From the NCBI RefSeq assembly GCF_024979255.1, contig NZ_JANLCN010000002.1, positions 62,001 through 126,000 on the forward strand: 64,000 nucleotides of DNA. The letters are read 5' to 3'. The DNA comes from Herbiconiux moechotypicola. GTDB taxonomy: Bacteria > Actinomycetota > Actinomycetes > Actinomycetales > Microbacteriaceae. The translations under genes and the position numbers were made by a program. How positions within the stretch are numbered: position 1 is the first letter of the stretch; every line of letters begins with the position of its first letter. The notes below the pieces were generated by a model. That model made no database searches. It had not been told where the DNA came from and worked only from the letters and a program-made list of their open reading frames with translations. Positions 45,066 to 54,018 of this stretch are shown one piece after another.

Positions 45066-46000
45066 GCGCTCTCTCCGATCCAGCTGGGGGCGTTGTTCGT
45101 GGGGAAGTACCGCTGCCGGATGGCCTCGGAGGCGGCGCTGGTGGCGTCTTGCACGCTGTCCATGTGCCGTGGCAGCTCCTGCAGGATGTCGGTGATGGGC
45201 CGGTACTCCAGCTGCGAGCGGATCTGCCCGAGCAGCCGCTGCGCCGAGTCGGTCACACCGATGCGCTCGTTGCGCGGGCCGAGGTCGCGCAGGCACTGCT
45301 CGGCGCGAGTGACCGAGTAGAGGATGGAGCGGGGGAACAGCCGGTCGAGCAGCAGGAACTCGGCCGCGTTGCGGGCCGACGGCACGCCGCGGTAGGTGCG
45401 CAGGTAGGCCTCGTAGGCGCCGCAGGAGCGCAGGATCGTCGTCCACGACGGCCCCGAAGCCTCGGTGAGGCTGCGAGTGGCGAGAAGGCGCGCGGTCATG
45501 TCGGCGCGCTCGATGGAGCGGCCGAGGGTGAAGAAGTGCCAGGCCTCGTCGCGCGAGGCCGACGACTCCATGATGCCCACGGCGAGCGCCGCGCGGTCGC
45601 GCACCCAGCCGAAGAACTCGTGCGTCTTCTCCCCCGTGACCTTGCGGGGCATGCGCGCCCGCGTGGTGTTGAGGCACTCCCAGAGCTCGGTCGACACGAT
45701 CTCGCGGGCTCGTCGCGCGTTCTCGCGGGCGGCTCCGAGCGAGTAGGCGATGGAGGCGGGATGCGTGCGGTCGACCGCGAGCGAGGCGAGCACGTCGGCA
45801 CGGGTGAGGGAGCGCCCGTCGTCGGGCACGTCGGAGCCCATGACGCTGAGGAGGGACCGGCAGGCGAGGTTCTCCTCGATCCACGGGTCTTCGAGCAGCA
45901 GCTGCAGGTGCACGTCGAGGATGCGCGCGGTGCCGTCGGAGCGCTCGATGTAGCGGCCGATCCAGAACAGGGACTCCGCGATGCGGGAGAGCATGGCCAT
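45062..46000 (-). CDS. Alpha-E domain protein (DUF403)
   Basis: This 312-residue, almost entirely helical protein begins MLSRIAESLFWIGRYIERSDGTARILDVHL, the signature of alpha-E proteins, with a second related stretch (FFTLGRSIERADMTARLLATR) suggesting an internal duplication. The function is not known; it always travels with the circularly permuted ATP-grasp and transglutaminase genes. ATG at 46000-45998 overlaps the ATP-grasp stop by one base (TGATG), and its own stop overlaps the transglutaminase start, so the three are translationally coupled. Confidence 0.9.
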   Translation of the reverse strand: MAMLSRIAESLFWIGRYIERSDGTARILDVHLQLLLEDPWIEENLACRSLLSVMGSDVPDDGRSLTRADVLASLAVDRTHPASIAYSLGAARENARRAREIVSTELWECLNTTRARMPRKVTGEKTHEFFGWVRDRAALAVGIMESSASRDEAWHFFTLGRSIERADMTARLLATRSLTEASGPSWTTILRSCGAYEAYLRTYRGVPSARNAAEFLLLDRLFPRSILYSVTRAEQCLRDLGPRNERIGVTDSAQRLLGQIRSQLEYRPITDILQELPRHMDSVQDATSAASEAIRQRYFPTNNAPSWIGESA

Positions 46001-47676
46001 CAGAGCACCTCGCCTTCTGCGGTGGGGCGCGCATCCTGAGCCCGCGACTGCTGTTGCTGCTGCGCCTGGTCCTGGTTGCGCGGCCGGTCTTCGGGCGAAT
46101 GGTCGGGCACGTGCCCGATGATCGGTATCGCCTGCGTCACCGCAGCCTGCTCGGCCACGAGTCCCTGGATGTTGTGCCCGTCGTTCGACGAGAACAGCGG
46201 CTCCTGCCCCACCACCCAGGTGTCCTTCGACCCGCCGCCCTGCGAGCTGTTCACCACGAGCTGGCCCTCGGGCAGCGCCACACGGGTGAGCCCGCCGGGC
46301 AGCACCCACACGTCGGTGCCGTCGTTCACCGCGAAGGGGCGCAGGTCGGCGTGGCGCGGGCGCATGCCATCTTCGACCAGTGTGGGGATGGTCGACAGCT
46401 GCACCACGGGCTGCGCGATCCAGCCGCGCGGGTCGGCGATGAGCCGGTTGCGCAGCGTCTCGAGCTCCTTGGCCGACGCATCCGGCCCCACCACGAGACC
46501 CTTGCCGCCCGAGCCGTCGACGGGCTTCACCACGAGTTCGTCGAGCCGGTCGAGCACCTCCTCCAGCGCGCCGGGCTCCTCGAGCCGCCAAGTGTCGACG
46601 TTCTTGATGATGGGCTTCTCGCCCAGGTAGTACTCGATGAGGTCGGGCATGTAGGTGTAGACGAGCTTGTCGTCGGCCACGCCGTTGCCGACCGCGTTGG
46701 CGATGGTGACGTTGCCGAGGCGCGCCGCCATGAGGAGCCCCGGGCTGCCGAGCATGGAGTCGGCGCGGAACTGCAGCGGGTCGATGAACTCGTCGTCGAC
46801 CCGGCGGTAGATCACGTCGACGCGTTGCGGTCCGGCCGTGGTGCGCATCCACACCTTGCCGCCCGAGCAGAACAGGTCGCGGCCCTCGACGAGCTCCACG
46901 CCCATGAGCCGGGCGAGCAGCGTGTGCTCGAAGTAGGCCGAGTTGTAGACGCCCGGGGTGAGCACCACGACGGTGGGGTCGTCGATGCCGTTGGGGGCGG
47001 ATGCGCGCAGCGCCTGCAGGAGCTTGTTGGGGTAGTCGCCCACCGGCCGCACGCGCATCGACACGAACAGCTCGGGCAGGGTCTGCGCCATGACGCGGCG
47101 GTTGGAGATGACGTACGAGACACCGCTCGGCACCCGCACGTTGTCTTCGAGCACGCGCCAGTCGCCGTGCTCGTCGCGGATGAGGTCGATGCCCGACACC
47201 TGGATGCGCACGTTGTTGGGCGACACGATCCCCGCGGCCTCGCGATGGAAGTGCGTGCTCGAGCTGATGAGGGCGGCGGGGATGACGCCGTCGCGCACGG
47301 CGACCTGGTTGCCGTAGATGTCCGAGAGGAAGGCCTCGAGCGCCTTGACGCGCTGCTTGATGCCGGCCTCGACGTCGACCCACTCCTTCTGCTCGATCAC
47401 GCGCGGCACGGCGTCGAGGGGGAAGGGCCGCTCCTCGCCGGCGAAGTCGAAGGTGACGCCCTGGGCGAGGTACGAGCTGGCCAGCGCGTCGGTGCGGCCG
47501 CGCAGTTCCTCCTGCGTCATGCGGGCCAGGGCGTTGTAGATGTCCTTGTAAGCTGCGCGCGCCTCCACCGGGTCCTGCGACTTCGGCTCGGGGAACATCT
47601 CGTCCCAAGGGGAGGAGCTGCCACGCCGCTTGGCCGGGGTGAGTGTGGCGCCGTAGCCGTCGAACAGGTCAACCAT
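46000..47676 (-). CDS. Circularly permuted ATP-grasp protein (type 2)
   Basis: The protein has 558 residues. Diagnostic segments are the N-terminal YDEMF-like WDEMF, LEDNVRVPSGVSYVISNRRVM, VVLTPGVYNSAYFEHTLLA, IYRRVDDEFIDP, VVKPVDGSGGKGLVVG and a C-terminal LRPFAVNDG/VVNSSQGGGSKDTWV. These place it in the circularly permuted ATP-grasp group (DUF404/DUF407) predicted to form peptide-like bonds. A Gln-rich tail (NQDQAQQQQQ) ends the protein. It is the first gene of the triad, starting at 47676 and divergent from the LAQTG surface protein gene. Confidence 0.92.
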   Translation of the reverse strand: MVDLFDGYGATLTPAKRRGSSSPWDEMFPEPKSQDPVEARAAYKDIYNALARMTQEELRGRTDALASSYLAQGVTFDFAGEERPFPLDAVPRVIEQKEWVDVEAGIKQRVKALEAFLSDIYGNQVAVRDGVIPAALISSSTHFHREAAGIVSPNNVRIQVSGIDLIRDEHGDWRVLEDNVRVPSGVSYVISNRRVMAQTLPELFVSMRVRPVGDYPNKLLQALRASAPNGIDDPTVVVLTPGVYNSAYFEHTLLARLMGVELVEGRDLFCSGGKVWMRTTAGPQRVDVIYRRVDDEFIDPLQFRADSMLGSPGLLMAARLGNVTIANAVGNGVADDKLVYTYMPDLIEYYLGEKPIIKNVDTWRLEEPGALEEVLDRLDELVVKPVDGSGGKGLVVGPDASAKELETLRNRLIADPRGWIAQPVVQLSTIPTLVEDGMRPRHADLRPFAVNDGTDVWVLPGGLTRVALPEGQLVVNSSQGGGSKDTWVVGQEPLFSSNDGHNIQGLVAEQAAVTQAIPIIGHVPDHSPEDRPRNQDQAQQQQQSRAQDARPTAEGEVL

Positions 47677-47774
47677 GAGGGCGAGCCTACTGCCCGGGTG
47701 TTGCGGCGGTGTTTCCGCCCGATTCCGGATGCACGGCCTGGCGCGCGCGTTCGAACCTGAGGTACGCTCGCTTC

Positions 47775-49946
47775 ATGAACACGAGTCGCACTCATCTTCA
47801 TCGGGTCACCCGTCGGGCCATCGCGCTGGGCATCGCGGCCGCCGTGTGCGCGGGTGCGACCACGCTCGGCGCCGTGGCCACCGATGCGAGACCGGCGCAG
47901 GCCGCAGTCACGCGCGCCATCTCCTTCACCGCCACCGCCACTCTCCACGACGCAGCGTCGCGGTCGCTCGTCTCGCTCGAGGTCGACCCCGGCACGGGCC
48001 GCGCCTACGCGATCGAGCGGCCCTCGGGCGATGTAGTGGTGTACGACACCTCGGGTTCCGGCCTCCGATCGGTCGCCCGGGTGGCGGTGGGAGGAGACGC
48101 GGTCGACCTCGCGGTCAACACCGCCACCCACCAGGTCTACGTCTCCGACCACGCGGGCGACTCCGTCGTCGTGATCGACGGGCACCCCGCCTCTCCCACG
48201 GCGAACACCGTGGTCGACAGCATCCCCACGACAGGGAGCGGGGCGCGCGGCATCGCAGTGGATTCGGGTGCCGGCGTGGCCTACGTCGCGAACGAGGACT
48301 CGGTCGACCTCAGCCGCATCGATCTCGGCACCCGGGCGATCGCACGCATCGCGATGCCGAACGTGCCGTTCGACGTAGGGGTCTCCTCGAGCGACCACCG
48401 GGTGTACGTGACGAGCCAGGTCGCGGGCACGCTCATCCCGGTCAGCTCCGACGTGGCGGGCAGCCCGGTCTCGCTGGGCGGTGGTGCGATCCCGACCGCG
48501 CTCGACGTGGGCGCGGGTGAGGTGCTGGTGGGCACGTCGGCGGGATCCGACTACCGGGTGCGGCGTTTCGATGCCCTGCTCGCCCCGGCGGCCACCTCGA
48601 CCCCCCTCGACGCACCGGCCACCACCCTCGCGTCCGACGGGTCGGTGCAGCTCGCCTACGTGACCACCGGGTCGGGGGCGCTGCGCACCTTCCTTCTCGA
48701 CACCCTCTCCGACGTCGGCGACTCCACCACCTATCCCGCGGACCTCAGCGCGATGACCGTCGATCAGGGCAGTCACCATCTCCTGGGCGTCACCGCCTCG
48801 CTCACGGGCGCCACCATCACGTCGTACGACGTCGCCGCCAGCCCACTGATCCTGTCGCCGCGTGATCTCGCGGGAGAGGTGGGCGCCGCCTACACGTCGG
48901 CAGTGGTGGCGTCGGGCCGCCCCGAGACCACCGCGTTCTCGGTGACGTCGGGCACTCTCCCGCCCGGCATCTCCCTCGACACCGCCGGCGTGTTCTCCGG
49001 CATCCCCACGGTCGCGGGCGTCTTCACCTTCACGGTCACCGCGGACAACAGCTCCCCCACCACCGATTCGGTGACCTTCACGTTCACCGTCGCGTCGAAG
49101 GCACCATCGGCTCCGGTCGTCTCGAGCACGCCGCCGCCCGGGGGCACGGTCGGCGCGGCCTACGGCCCGTTCACCTTCACCGCATCCGGTGTGCCCCAGC
49201 CCTCGCTCATCGTGAAGGGCGGGACACTGCCTCCGGGCCTCCTGTTCGACGAGATCACGTATCAACTGCGGGGCACCCCGACGACGGCGGGCAGTTACAC
49301 CTTCGTCATCACCGCCGACAACGGTGTGGGCTCGAACTCGCGGCCGTTCACCGTGGTCATCGCACCGGCCGCGGGCACCGCACCCACCATCACCTCGGCG
49401 GCCCCGCCGGCCGGCCGAGCCGGCGAACCCTACGGTCCCTTCAGCGTCACGGCATCGGGCGCGCCCGCACCGACCATCTCCATCGTGGCCGGGTCGCTGC
49501 CCACGGGTCTTACCCTCGACCCTCGCACCCATCAGCTGAGCGGCACGCCCACCGAGTGGGGCACGTTCCGCTTCCGCATCGAGGCGAAGAACGCCCTCGG
49601 CACCGACTCGCGCTTCTACGCTCTCGTCATCGAGGAGGGCACGCCCACCCCCGCGACGCCCACACCGACGCCCACCCCGTCGCCGAGCGCGTCAGCGACC
49701 CCAGACGACGGTGGTGACGGCGACGGGCACCGGGGTCTGGGTGGTGCCGGTGGGGCGGGATCGGGGGCCGACCCGCTCGGCGGCGGCACCGTAGCGGGGT
49801 CTCAGCCTTCCGCGGCGCGTGCATCGGGCTCCCTCGCACAAACCGGCCTCTCTCCGGTCACCGGTCTGACCTGGGGCACCCTCGCGCTCGCAGGCGGTCT
49901 CTTCCTGGCCACCCTCGTCACGGTTCGCCGTCGCCGCCGTTCGTGA
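47775..49946 (+). CDS. Cell-wall-anchored surface protein: YVTN-type propeller, three Ig-like domains, LAQTG signal
   Basis: The protein has 723 residues. I choose ATG 47775, which starts a signal peptide (basic RTHLHRVTRR, hydrophobic core, ARPAQA cleavage); an upstream in-frame ATG at 47709 precedes a -10-like TACGCT (47763-47768). Residues 50-350 contain YVTN/NHL-like propeller repeats (DVAVNTATHQVYVSDHAGD-like). Residues 365-640 hold three putative Ig (He_PIG) domains with LPPGxxxD...GTPT motifs. A Thr/Pro linker, the sorting motif LAQTG at 687-691, a hydrophobic segment and RRRRRS follow, so sortase (class E type) anchoring is likely. No sortase gene is in the window. Confidence 0.9.
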   Translation: MNTSRTHLHRVTRRAIALGIAAAVCAGATTLGAVATDARPAQAAVTRAISFTATATLHDAASRSLVSLEVDPGTGRAYAIERPSGDVVVYDTSGSGLRSVARVAVGGDAVDLAVNTATHQVYVSDHAGDSVVVIDGHPASPTANTVVDSIPTTGSGARGIAVDSGAGVAYVANEDSVDLSRIDLGTRAIARIAMPNVPFDVGVSSSDHRVYVTSQVAGTLIPVSSDVAGSPVSLGGGAIPTALDVGAGEVLVGTSAGSDYRVRRFDALLAPAATSTPLDAPATTLASDGSVQLAYVTTGSGALRTFLLDTLSDVGDSTTYPADLSAMTVDQGSHHLLGVTASLTGATITSYDVAASPLILSPRDLAGEVGAAYTSAVVASGRPETTAFSVTSGTLPPGISLDTAGVFSGIPTVAGVFTFTVTADNSSPTTDSVTFTFTVASKAPSAPVVSSTPPPGGTVGAAYGPFTFTASGVPQPSLIVKGGTLPPGLLFDEITYQLRGTPTTAGSYTFVITADNGVGSNSRPFTVVIAPAAGTAPTITSAAPPAGRAGEPYGPFSVTASGAPAPTISIVAGSLPTGLTLDPRTHQLSGTPTEWGTFRFRIEAKNALGTDSRFYALVIEEGTPTPATPTPTPTPSPSASATPDDGGDGDGHRGLGGAGGAGSGADPLGGGTVAGSQPSAARASGSLAQTGLSPVTGLTWGTLALAGGLFLATLVTVRRRRRS

Positions 49947-49950
49947 AGAT

Positions 49951-49979
49951 CGCCCCCGCGCCTCTCGCGACGCGGGGCG
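49951..49979. terminator. Bidirectional hairpin between convergent genes
   Basis: CGCCCCCGCG (49951-49960) pairs with CGCGGGGCG (49971-49979) with one bulged C and a ten-base loop. It sits between the stop at 49946 and the convergent gene ending at 49981. No T-run is present. Confidence 0.5.
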
Positions 49980-49980
49980 G

Positions 49981-50565
49981 TCAGGCGGCGGCGCAGTTGG
50001 GGAGGGTGGGGCCCGTAGGGTCCGGGTACGCGTAGGTCCAGGCGATCTCGGCGAAGTCACCGGTGCTGCCGAGTACGACGTCGGCGCCGAGTTCGCCGTG
50101 GAGGCCGGCAGCCGGAGCCTGCGCGATCGTGATGAGCAGCGTTCCGGAGTAACCGGCCGTGATCGCGGTCGCGTTGAACACGAACACCTCGCCGCCCTCG
50201 AAGCCCGCCGACCCGTCGGTGAACGCCCAGCCCACGCCGTCACCTGAGCTCGCACCCGTCACTTCGAGTCCCTCGGGCAGACACAGAACCACCAAGAGAC
50301 CTACGAAGTCGCCGTCCTCCGAGGCGGGCTGTGCCGGAACCTCGCTCATGAGGAGCGGGAACACCAGTGAATCCGGCTCGCCGCCCACGGTCAGCGGGGC
50401 GAGGGTGGTGAAGCTCGGCTCCCCCGTGCTCGCGGATGCGCGCGGTGCGGCCACGGCGAGTGCCACCACCGGCAGGGTCCAGGCGCCCGCCCCGAGCACC
50501 GCCCTCCGCGAGACCCGCGCCGGGTGCGGCACCGCATCCGGCACCGAGCCCCCGTCGAACGTCAT
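49981..50565 (-). CDS. Tat-type secreted hypothetical protein
   Basis: The protein has 194 residues. A leader with the twin Arg pair 20-21 (VSRRAVLGAG), a hydrophobic stretch and an APRASAS cleavage site suggests Tat export. The mature part (about 150 residues) is beta-rich (LEVTGASSGDGVGWAF, GGEVFVFNATAITAGYSGTLLITIAQ), looks like a single beta-sandwich domain and ends with a lone Cys (NCAAA). I do not recognise the family. Its upstream region holds the 25-bp tandem repeat. Confidence 0.75.
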   Translation of the reverse strand: MTFDGGSVPDAVPHPARVSRRAVLGAGAWTLPVVALAVAAPRASASTGEPSFTTLAPLTVGGEPDSLVFPLLMSEVPAQPASEDGDFVGLLVVLCLPEGLEVTGASSGDGVGWAFTDGSAGFEGGEVFVFNATAITAGYSGTLLITIAQAPAAGLHGELGADVVLGSTGDFAEIAWTYAYPDPTGPTLPNCAAA

Positions 50566-50660
50566 CGCACCAGGCTACGAACCCCACCCACCCCGGTCAC
50601 TCCCCAGAACAGGTCACCCCGCAGCCGCGCCCGCCACCAGCAGCGGCCGCCACCAGCCGC

Positions 50661-50789
50661 GGCTGGCACCAGGCGGGCGGACAGGCCGCGGCCGGCACGG
50701 AGTGGGCAGGCTGCGGCCGGCACGGAATGGGCAGGCCTGGGCCGGCGCCGGGCGGGCGAGCTACGGCCCGCACCGGGCAGGCGGGCCGC
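50661..50789. repeat. GC-rich tandem repeat, period 25 bp
   Basis: Four consecutive units of exactly 25 bp (50690-50714, 50715-50739, 50740-50764, 50765-50789) begin GGCCGGCACGG or a close variant. A related 29-bp unit precedes them (50661-50689) and a partial one lies before that. The period is not a multiple of three and no gene is open here. The 263-bp gap separates the Tat-type gene from the binding-protein gene; outside the repeat nothing else was seen. Confidence 0.75.
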
Positions 50790-50828
50790 GGCGAACCGAG
50801 CCCGCCAGCGCCGAGCGCGACCGCCGCG

Positions 50829-52025
50829 TCAGAACCCGATCGCGGGGTCGATGAACTCGTTCGTGACGAGGTCGTCGGGCGTGAGTCCGGAGGCCGGCGA
50901 CGAACCGAGCTTCTCGAACAGCGGCGTGGTGATGTCGACGATCTCCTGCACCCGGTCGAGATCGAAGTCGCCCACGGTGTCGTTCGATCCGTTGCCCACG
51001 AGACCGAGATCCACCTGTGCCTGCACCGAGTACGCGGCGACCCCCGGTGTGTACACCCATCCGTTGTCGAACTCCTCGACGGCCCGCAGGATGAGCTCGT
51101 TCGTCGCGGCCGGGTCGGCGTAGTAGTCGACGGTGGCCTGCTGGATCACCGGCACCAGCTCCGTGAGGCACGGCGACAGCGCCTCGAGCTCACCGGTGCG
51201 CACAGACAGCGCCGAGGCATAGATCGGGTAGCCTGCGTCGTGGATGAGCTGGAACGCCACCGGCTTGCCCCAGTCGGCGATCTCGTTCTCGTACACGTAC
51301 GGTTCCACGGTCGCGAAGCCCTGCTGCGCATCCGCCCCACCGGCCGCGATGAACGACGCGGGCGTGCCGTCGTAGCTGCCGTCGACCTGCGCCGGGTCGA
51401 GGATGCCCGAGCCCGTGAGGTACTCCATGTACGCGGCGCCGCCGAAGTAGCGCACCACCGCGTCGGTCTCGCCGAGGTCGGCGATGGTCTCCACCTCGGG
51501 GTAGGTCTCCGGGTCCCACATGATGATCTGCGGACCCACCTCGAACGGCGCGAACACGGCCGTCGTGGGCATCTCGGCCGAGAGCTGCACAGCCTCGTCG
51601 GTGTTGGCGTAGCCGAGCGTGATCGAGGGGTCGGTGTACTGCTGACTGGTGACGGTCTGGAACCCGATCGCCGGCCCGCCCGAGCGCACCTCCACGTTCA
51701 CACCGGTGTACTCGCCCGCCGCGAAGAGCGGGCCCGAGACGGCCTTGTTCTGGGCGTCGATGACGGCGCCGGGCCCGAGGAGCTGGTAGAGGTTGCCCTG
51801 CTCGGCCTCGGGGTTCCAGTCGGTCTGAATGACGACGGTGGCCGGGCAACCCGCCGCCGCGAGGTCGACCGCTCCGATGGGCAGGTCGGTGGCGGCGGCG
51901 GCGGCACCGGTTCCGGATGCGGGCGCCGAGCACGCGGTGAGGGCGAGCGCCGAGAGGGCGAGGGCCCCCACGGCCGCGGGCCGGAGGCCACGGCGGGAGA
52001 GGCGGGATGCAGTGCGATGGGACAT
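50829..52025 (-). CDS. ABC transporter substrate-binding lipoprotein (COG0715/NMT1-like)
   Basis: The protein has 398 residues. ATG at 52025-52023 has a strong AAGGAGAA site (complement of 52030-52037). The signal peptide ends in a lipobox, LTAC with Cys 32. The mature part carries QTDWNPEAEQGNLYQLLG, GGPAIGFQTVTSQQY and GYANTDEAVQ segments, typical of nitrate/sulfonate/pyrimidine-type binding proteins. It is downstream of the DUF1989 and flavin-reductase genes, a context that suggests uptake of a nitrogenous compound. No permease or ATPase gene accompanies it in the window. Confidence 0.88.
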   Translation of the reverse strand: MSHRTASRLSRRGLRPAAVGALALSALALTACSAPASGTGAAAAATDLPIGAVDLAAAGCPATVVIQTDWNPEAEQGNLYQLLGPGAVIDAQNKAVSGPLFAAGEYTGVNVEVRSGGPAIGFQTVTSQQYTDPSITLGYANTDEAVQLSAEMPTTAVFAPFEVGPQIIMWDPETYPEVETIADLGETDAVVRYFGGAAYMEYLTGSGILDPAQVDGSYDGTPASFIAAGGADAQQGFATVEPYVYENEIADWGKPVAFQLIHDAGYPIYASALSVRTGELEALSPCLTELVPVIQQATVDYYADPAATNELILRAVEEFDNGWVYTPGVAAYSVQAQVDLGLVGNGSNDTVGDFDLDRVQEIVDITTPLFEKLGSSPASGLTPDDLVTNEFIDPAIGF

Positions 52026-52080
52026 GGGGTTCTCCTTGCTGAAGGGGTGGGTGCAGAACAGGCGGTGCGGGAAGAGACGT

Positions 52081-52809
52081 TCAGAGCTCGTCGATCGCGG
52101 TCGCGGCGGGTGCGTCGCGCACCGTGAACCGCTCCCGCGTGGTGGTGTAGAAACTGGCACCGAACCGCGCCACCGGTGCGTAGTCGGTGAGCCGCACCCG
52201 CCAGCGCTCCGTGTCGACGAGCTCGTCGCGGGTGTGCAGCGACACGATCCGGCCGATGATGATCTCGCGGCTCGCGGTGTCGAGCTTCTCGTGCAGCACG
52301 CACTCGAAGGCCACCGGGGCCGCGGCGATCGTGGGCGCCGACACCCGCAGCGACGGCCGTGTCGCGAGGCCGACGGCCGCGAGCTCGCTCACGCCGTGCG
52401 GCAGGGTGTCTCCGCACCGGTCGGCGGCCGCGGCGAGCGCCTCGTCGACCATGTGCACCACGAACGAGCCGGTGTCGTCGATGTTGCGCGCGGTGTCGCG
52501 GCGCCCGTGCTCGCCGCCGCGGTTGAGACTGATGAGCAGCAGCGGCGGCTCCTCCCCCAGCATGCAGAACATGCTGAAGGGCGCCGCGTTCACGGCCCCG
52601 GAGCCGTCGACCGTGGTGACCAGCGCGATCGGCCGCGGCACGATGAGACTCGCCATGAGCTTGTAGCGCTCGTACTCGCCGAGCTCCCCGAAGTCGACGT
52701 CGAATCCGCCCGCGCGACCGGCGACACCGCCGACGCCGCCGTCAACTGCGTCACCGACGCCGGCCGCGATCACACCTGCCCGCGCATCCGCGACCCCCAC
52801 CTCACCCAC
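52081..52809 (-). CDS. Flavin reductase family protein (DIM6/NTAB)
   Basis: The protein has 242 residues if started at GTG 52809-52807, which overlaps the DUF1989 gene by eight bases; GTG 52800 is a close alternative. The core begins YERYKLMASLIVPRPIALVTT and continues with NAAPFSMFCMLGEEPPLLL and RDTARNIDDTGSFVVHMV, the FMN-binding split-barrel pattern. Such proteins reduce flavin for a partner monooxygenase or act on their own. The nearest LLM monooxygenase gene is 25 kb away, so partnership is unproven. The N-terminal 25 residues are low-complexity and may not be translated. Confidence 0.83.
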   Translation of the reverse strand: MGEVGVADARAGVIAAGVGDAVDGGVGGVAGRAGGFDVDFGELGEYERYKLMASLIVPRPIALVTTVDGSGAVNAAPFSMFCMLGEEPPLLLISLNRGGEHGRRDTARNIDDTGSFVVHMVDEALAAAADRCGDTLPHGVSELAAVGLATRPSLRVSAPTIAAAPVAFECVLHEKLDTASREIIIGRIVSLHTRDELVDTERWRVRLTDYAPVARFGASFYTTTRERFTVRDAPAATAIDEL

Positions 52810-53920
52810 GATGACTCGCCGCCCACCAGCTGAACACCACGTCGCGCAGTGCCTCCCCGGCGTCGCTGTACAACTCCCGCCGCCACAGCTCCTCGAGCGC
52901 CGACGCGCCCGCGGCCGACAGCGACACCGCAACGCCCTCGTAGGCGATGGGCGCGTTCGCGAACGCCGGAACGTACGACGGGTCGCGCCGCAGCGCCCGT
53001 TCCGAGCGGATGCGCGGCTGCGCGAACTGCGCCACCGTGCGCTGCGTGTCGTAGGCCACGAGCGGCGGCACCGCCTCGAGGTCGGCCGCAGACGCCCGCC
53101 ACCGCTGCACGAGCACGGGCCGGATGGCGTAGTTCGACGTGGGCATCACGTCGGCCCCGCACACGTTGGGCACCGCGAGCACGTCCATGAGCGCGAGCAG
53201 TTCGACGTGGTCGCCCGGCACCGAGGCCTGCCGGCGGATCGCGGGCATCCCGTCGTCGACGACCGTGGCCATGAAGAGGTTGAACGAGTCGTGCACGTCG
53301 TCGGGCGTGAGCCCGTACTCGCGCTGCGCCTCTGCCTGGATGTCGGCGCAGTTCGTGTGCACCCCGAAGCCGTAGACGCTCTCGTAGAGGTTGGCGCTGC
53401 AGCGGGGGAACACCACGTCGTTGCAGTGCGCGGTGTCGGCGACGATGGCCATCATCGCCCGCTCCCGCGGCGGCGCCGACCAGAGGAAGTCGCCGGCGCC
53501 CGGGTTGATGCCGTGCAGCGTGCGGGTGCGCCCGGTGTGGAAGGCCTCCCGGTAGTCGTGCAGGTTGAAGCAGTTGAAGTCGACGCACTGCGCCCCGTCG
53601 ATCTGCTCGATGCGCACGAGCTCGCCGGCCGGCACCTCGAGCGCCTTGCCGGTACCCGGCTGCAGCACGATCTCCTCGAGCAGCTCCCGCTCGGCCCCGA
53701 CGGAGTGGCGGATGCGCGACCGCCAGTCCTCGGGCCGCGCCGAGGAGGCGGGCACCGGGAACCGCGCGAACTCACCCGCGAGCGACTCGGCGAGGGCGCG
53801 CTCGACCAGCGCATCGAGCGTCGCAGCCTCGCCCGCGGCCACGCTGCGCGAGAGCAGGGCGCGCTGCTGCTGATTGAGGCGCAGCTCCAGGATGCGCGGG
53901 GAGAGCAGGGTGTCGGTCAT
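52802..53920 (-). CDS. DUF1989 urea-carboxylase-associated family protein
   Basis: The protein has 372 residues. The DUF1989 domain (about 85-290) carries GELVRIEQIDGAQCVDFNCFN, TLHGINPGAGDFLWSAPPRERAMMAIV and VHTNCADI/VHDSFNLFM motifs with conserved Cys, Asp and His. In many bacteria these proteins are encoded with urea carboxylase and are linked to guanidine or urea nitrogen use, but there is no carboxylase here. The extra N-terminal helical region (1-80) and C-terminal segment are longer than in short family members. It leads a three-gene minus-strand unit and is divergent from the GntR regulator. Confidence 0.87.
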   Translation of the reverse strand: MTDTLLSPRILELRLNQQQRALLSRSVAAGEAATLDALVERALAESLAGEFARFPVPASSARPEDWRSRIRHSVGAERELLEEIVLQPGTGKALEVPAGELVRIEQIDGAQCVDFNCFNLHDYREAFHTGRTRTLHGINPGAGDFLWSAPPRERAMMAIVADTAHCNDVVFPRCSANLYESVYGFGVHTNCADIQAEAQREYGLTPDDVHDSFNLFMATVVDDGMPAIRRQASVPGDHVELLALMDVLAVPNVCGADVMPTSNYAIRPVLVQRWRASAADLEAVPPLVAYDTQRTVAQFAQPRIRSERALRRDPSYVPAFANAPIAYEGVAVSLSAAGASALEELWRRELYSDAGEALRDVVFSWWAASHRG

Positions 53921-53949
53921 GCGTTAAGTATGCATGAATTCAGATTTTG

Positions 53950-54012
53950 GTATACGTAAACACTATGTTTCGTATTCCTGAGAGTGTTCGGCGCTTCGCG
54001 CATCCGTATACT
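53950..54012. promoter_or_regulatory. Divergent control region with two GTATAC sites
   Basis: The 98-bp gap between the DUF1989 and GntR genes is AT-rich compared with its surroundings. GTATAC occurs at 53950-53955 and again at 54006-54011. The second overlaps a strong -10, TATACT (54007-54012), seven bases before the GntR ATG, implying a leaderless mRNA. Both are candidate half-operators for the GntR protein. Confidence 0.45.
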
Positions 54013-54018
54013 GGCCCC

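Noticed and set aside
52810-52932. Longer form of the flavin reductase
   Set aside because: The extra residues are Arg/Cys-rich and fall inside the DUF1989 coding sequence.
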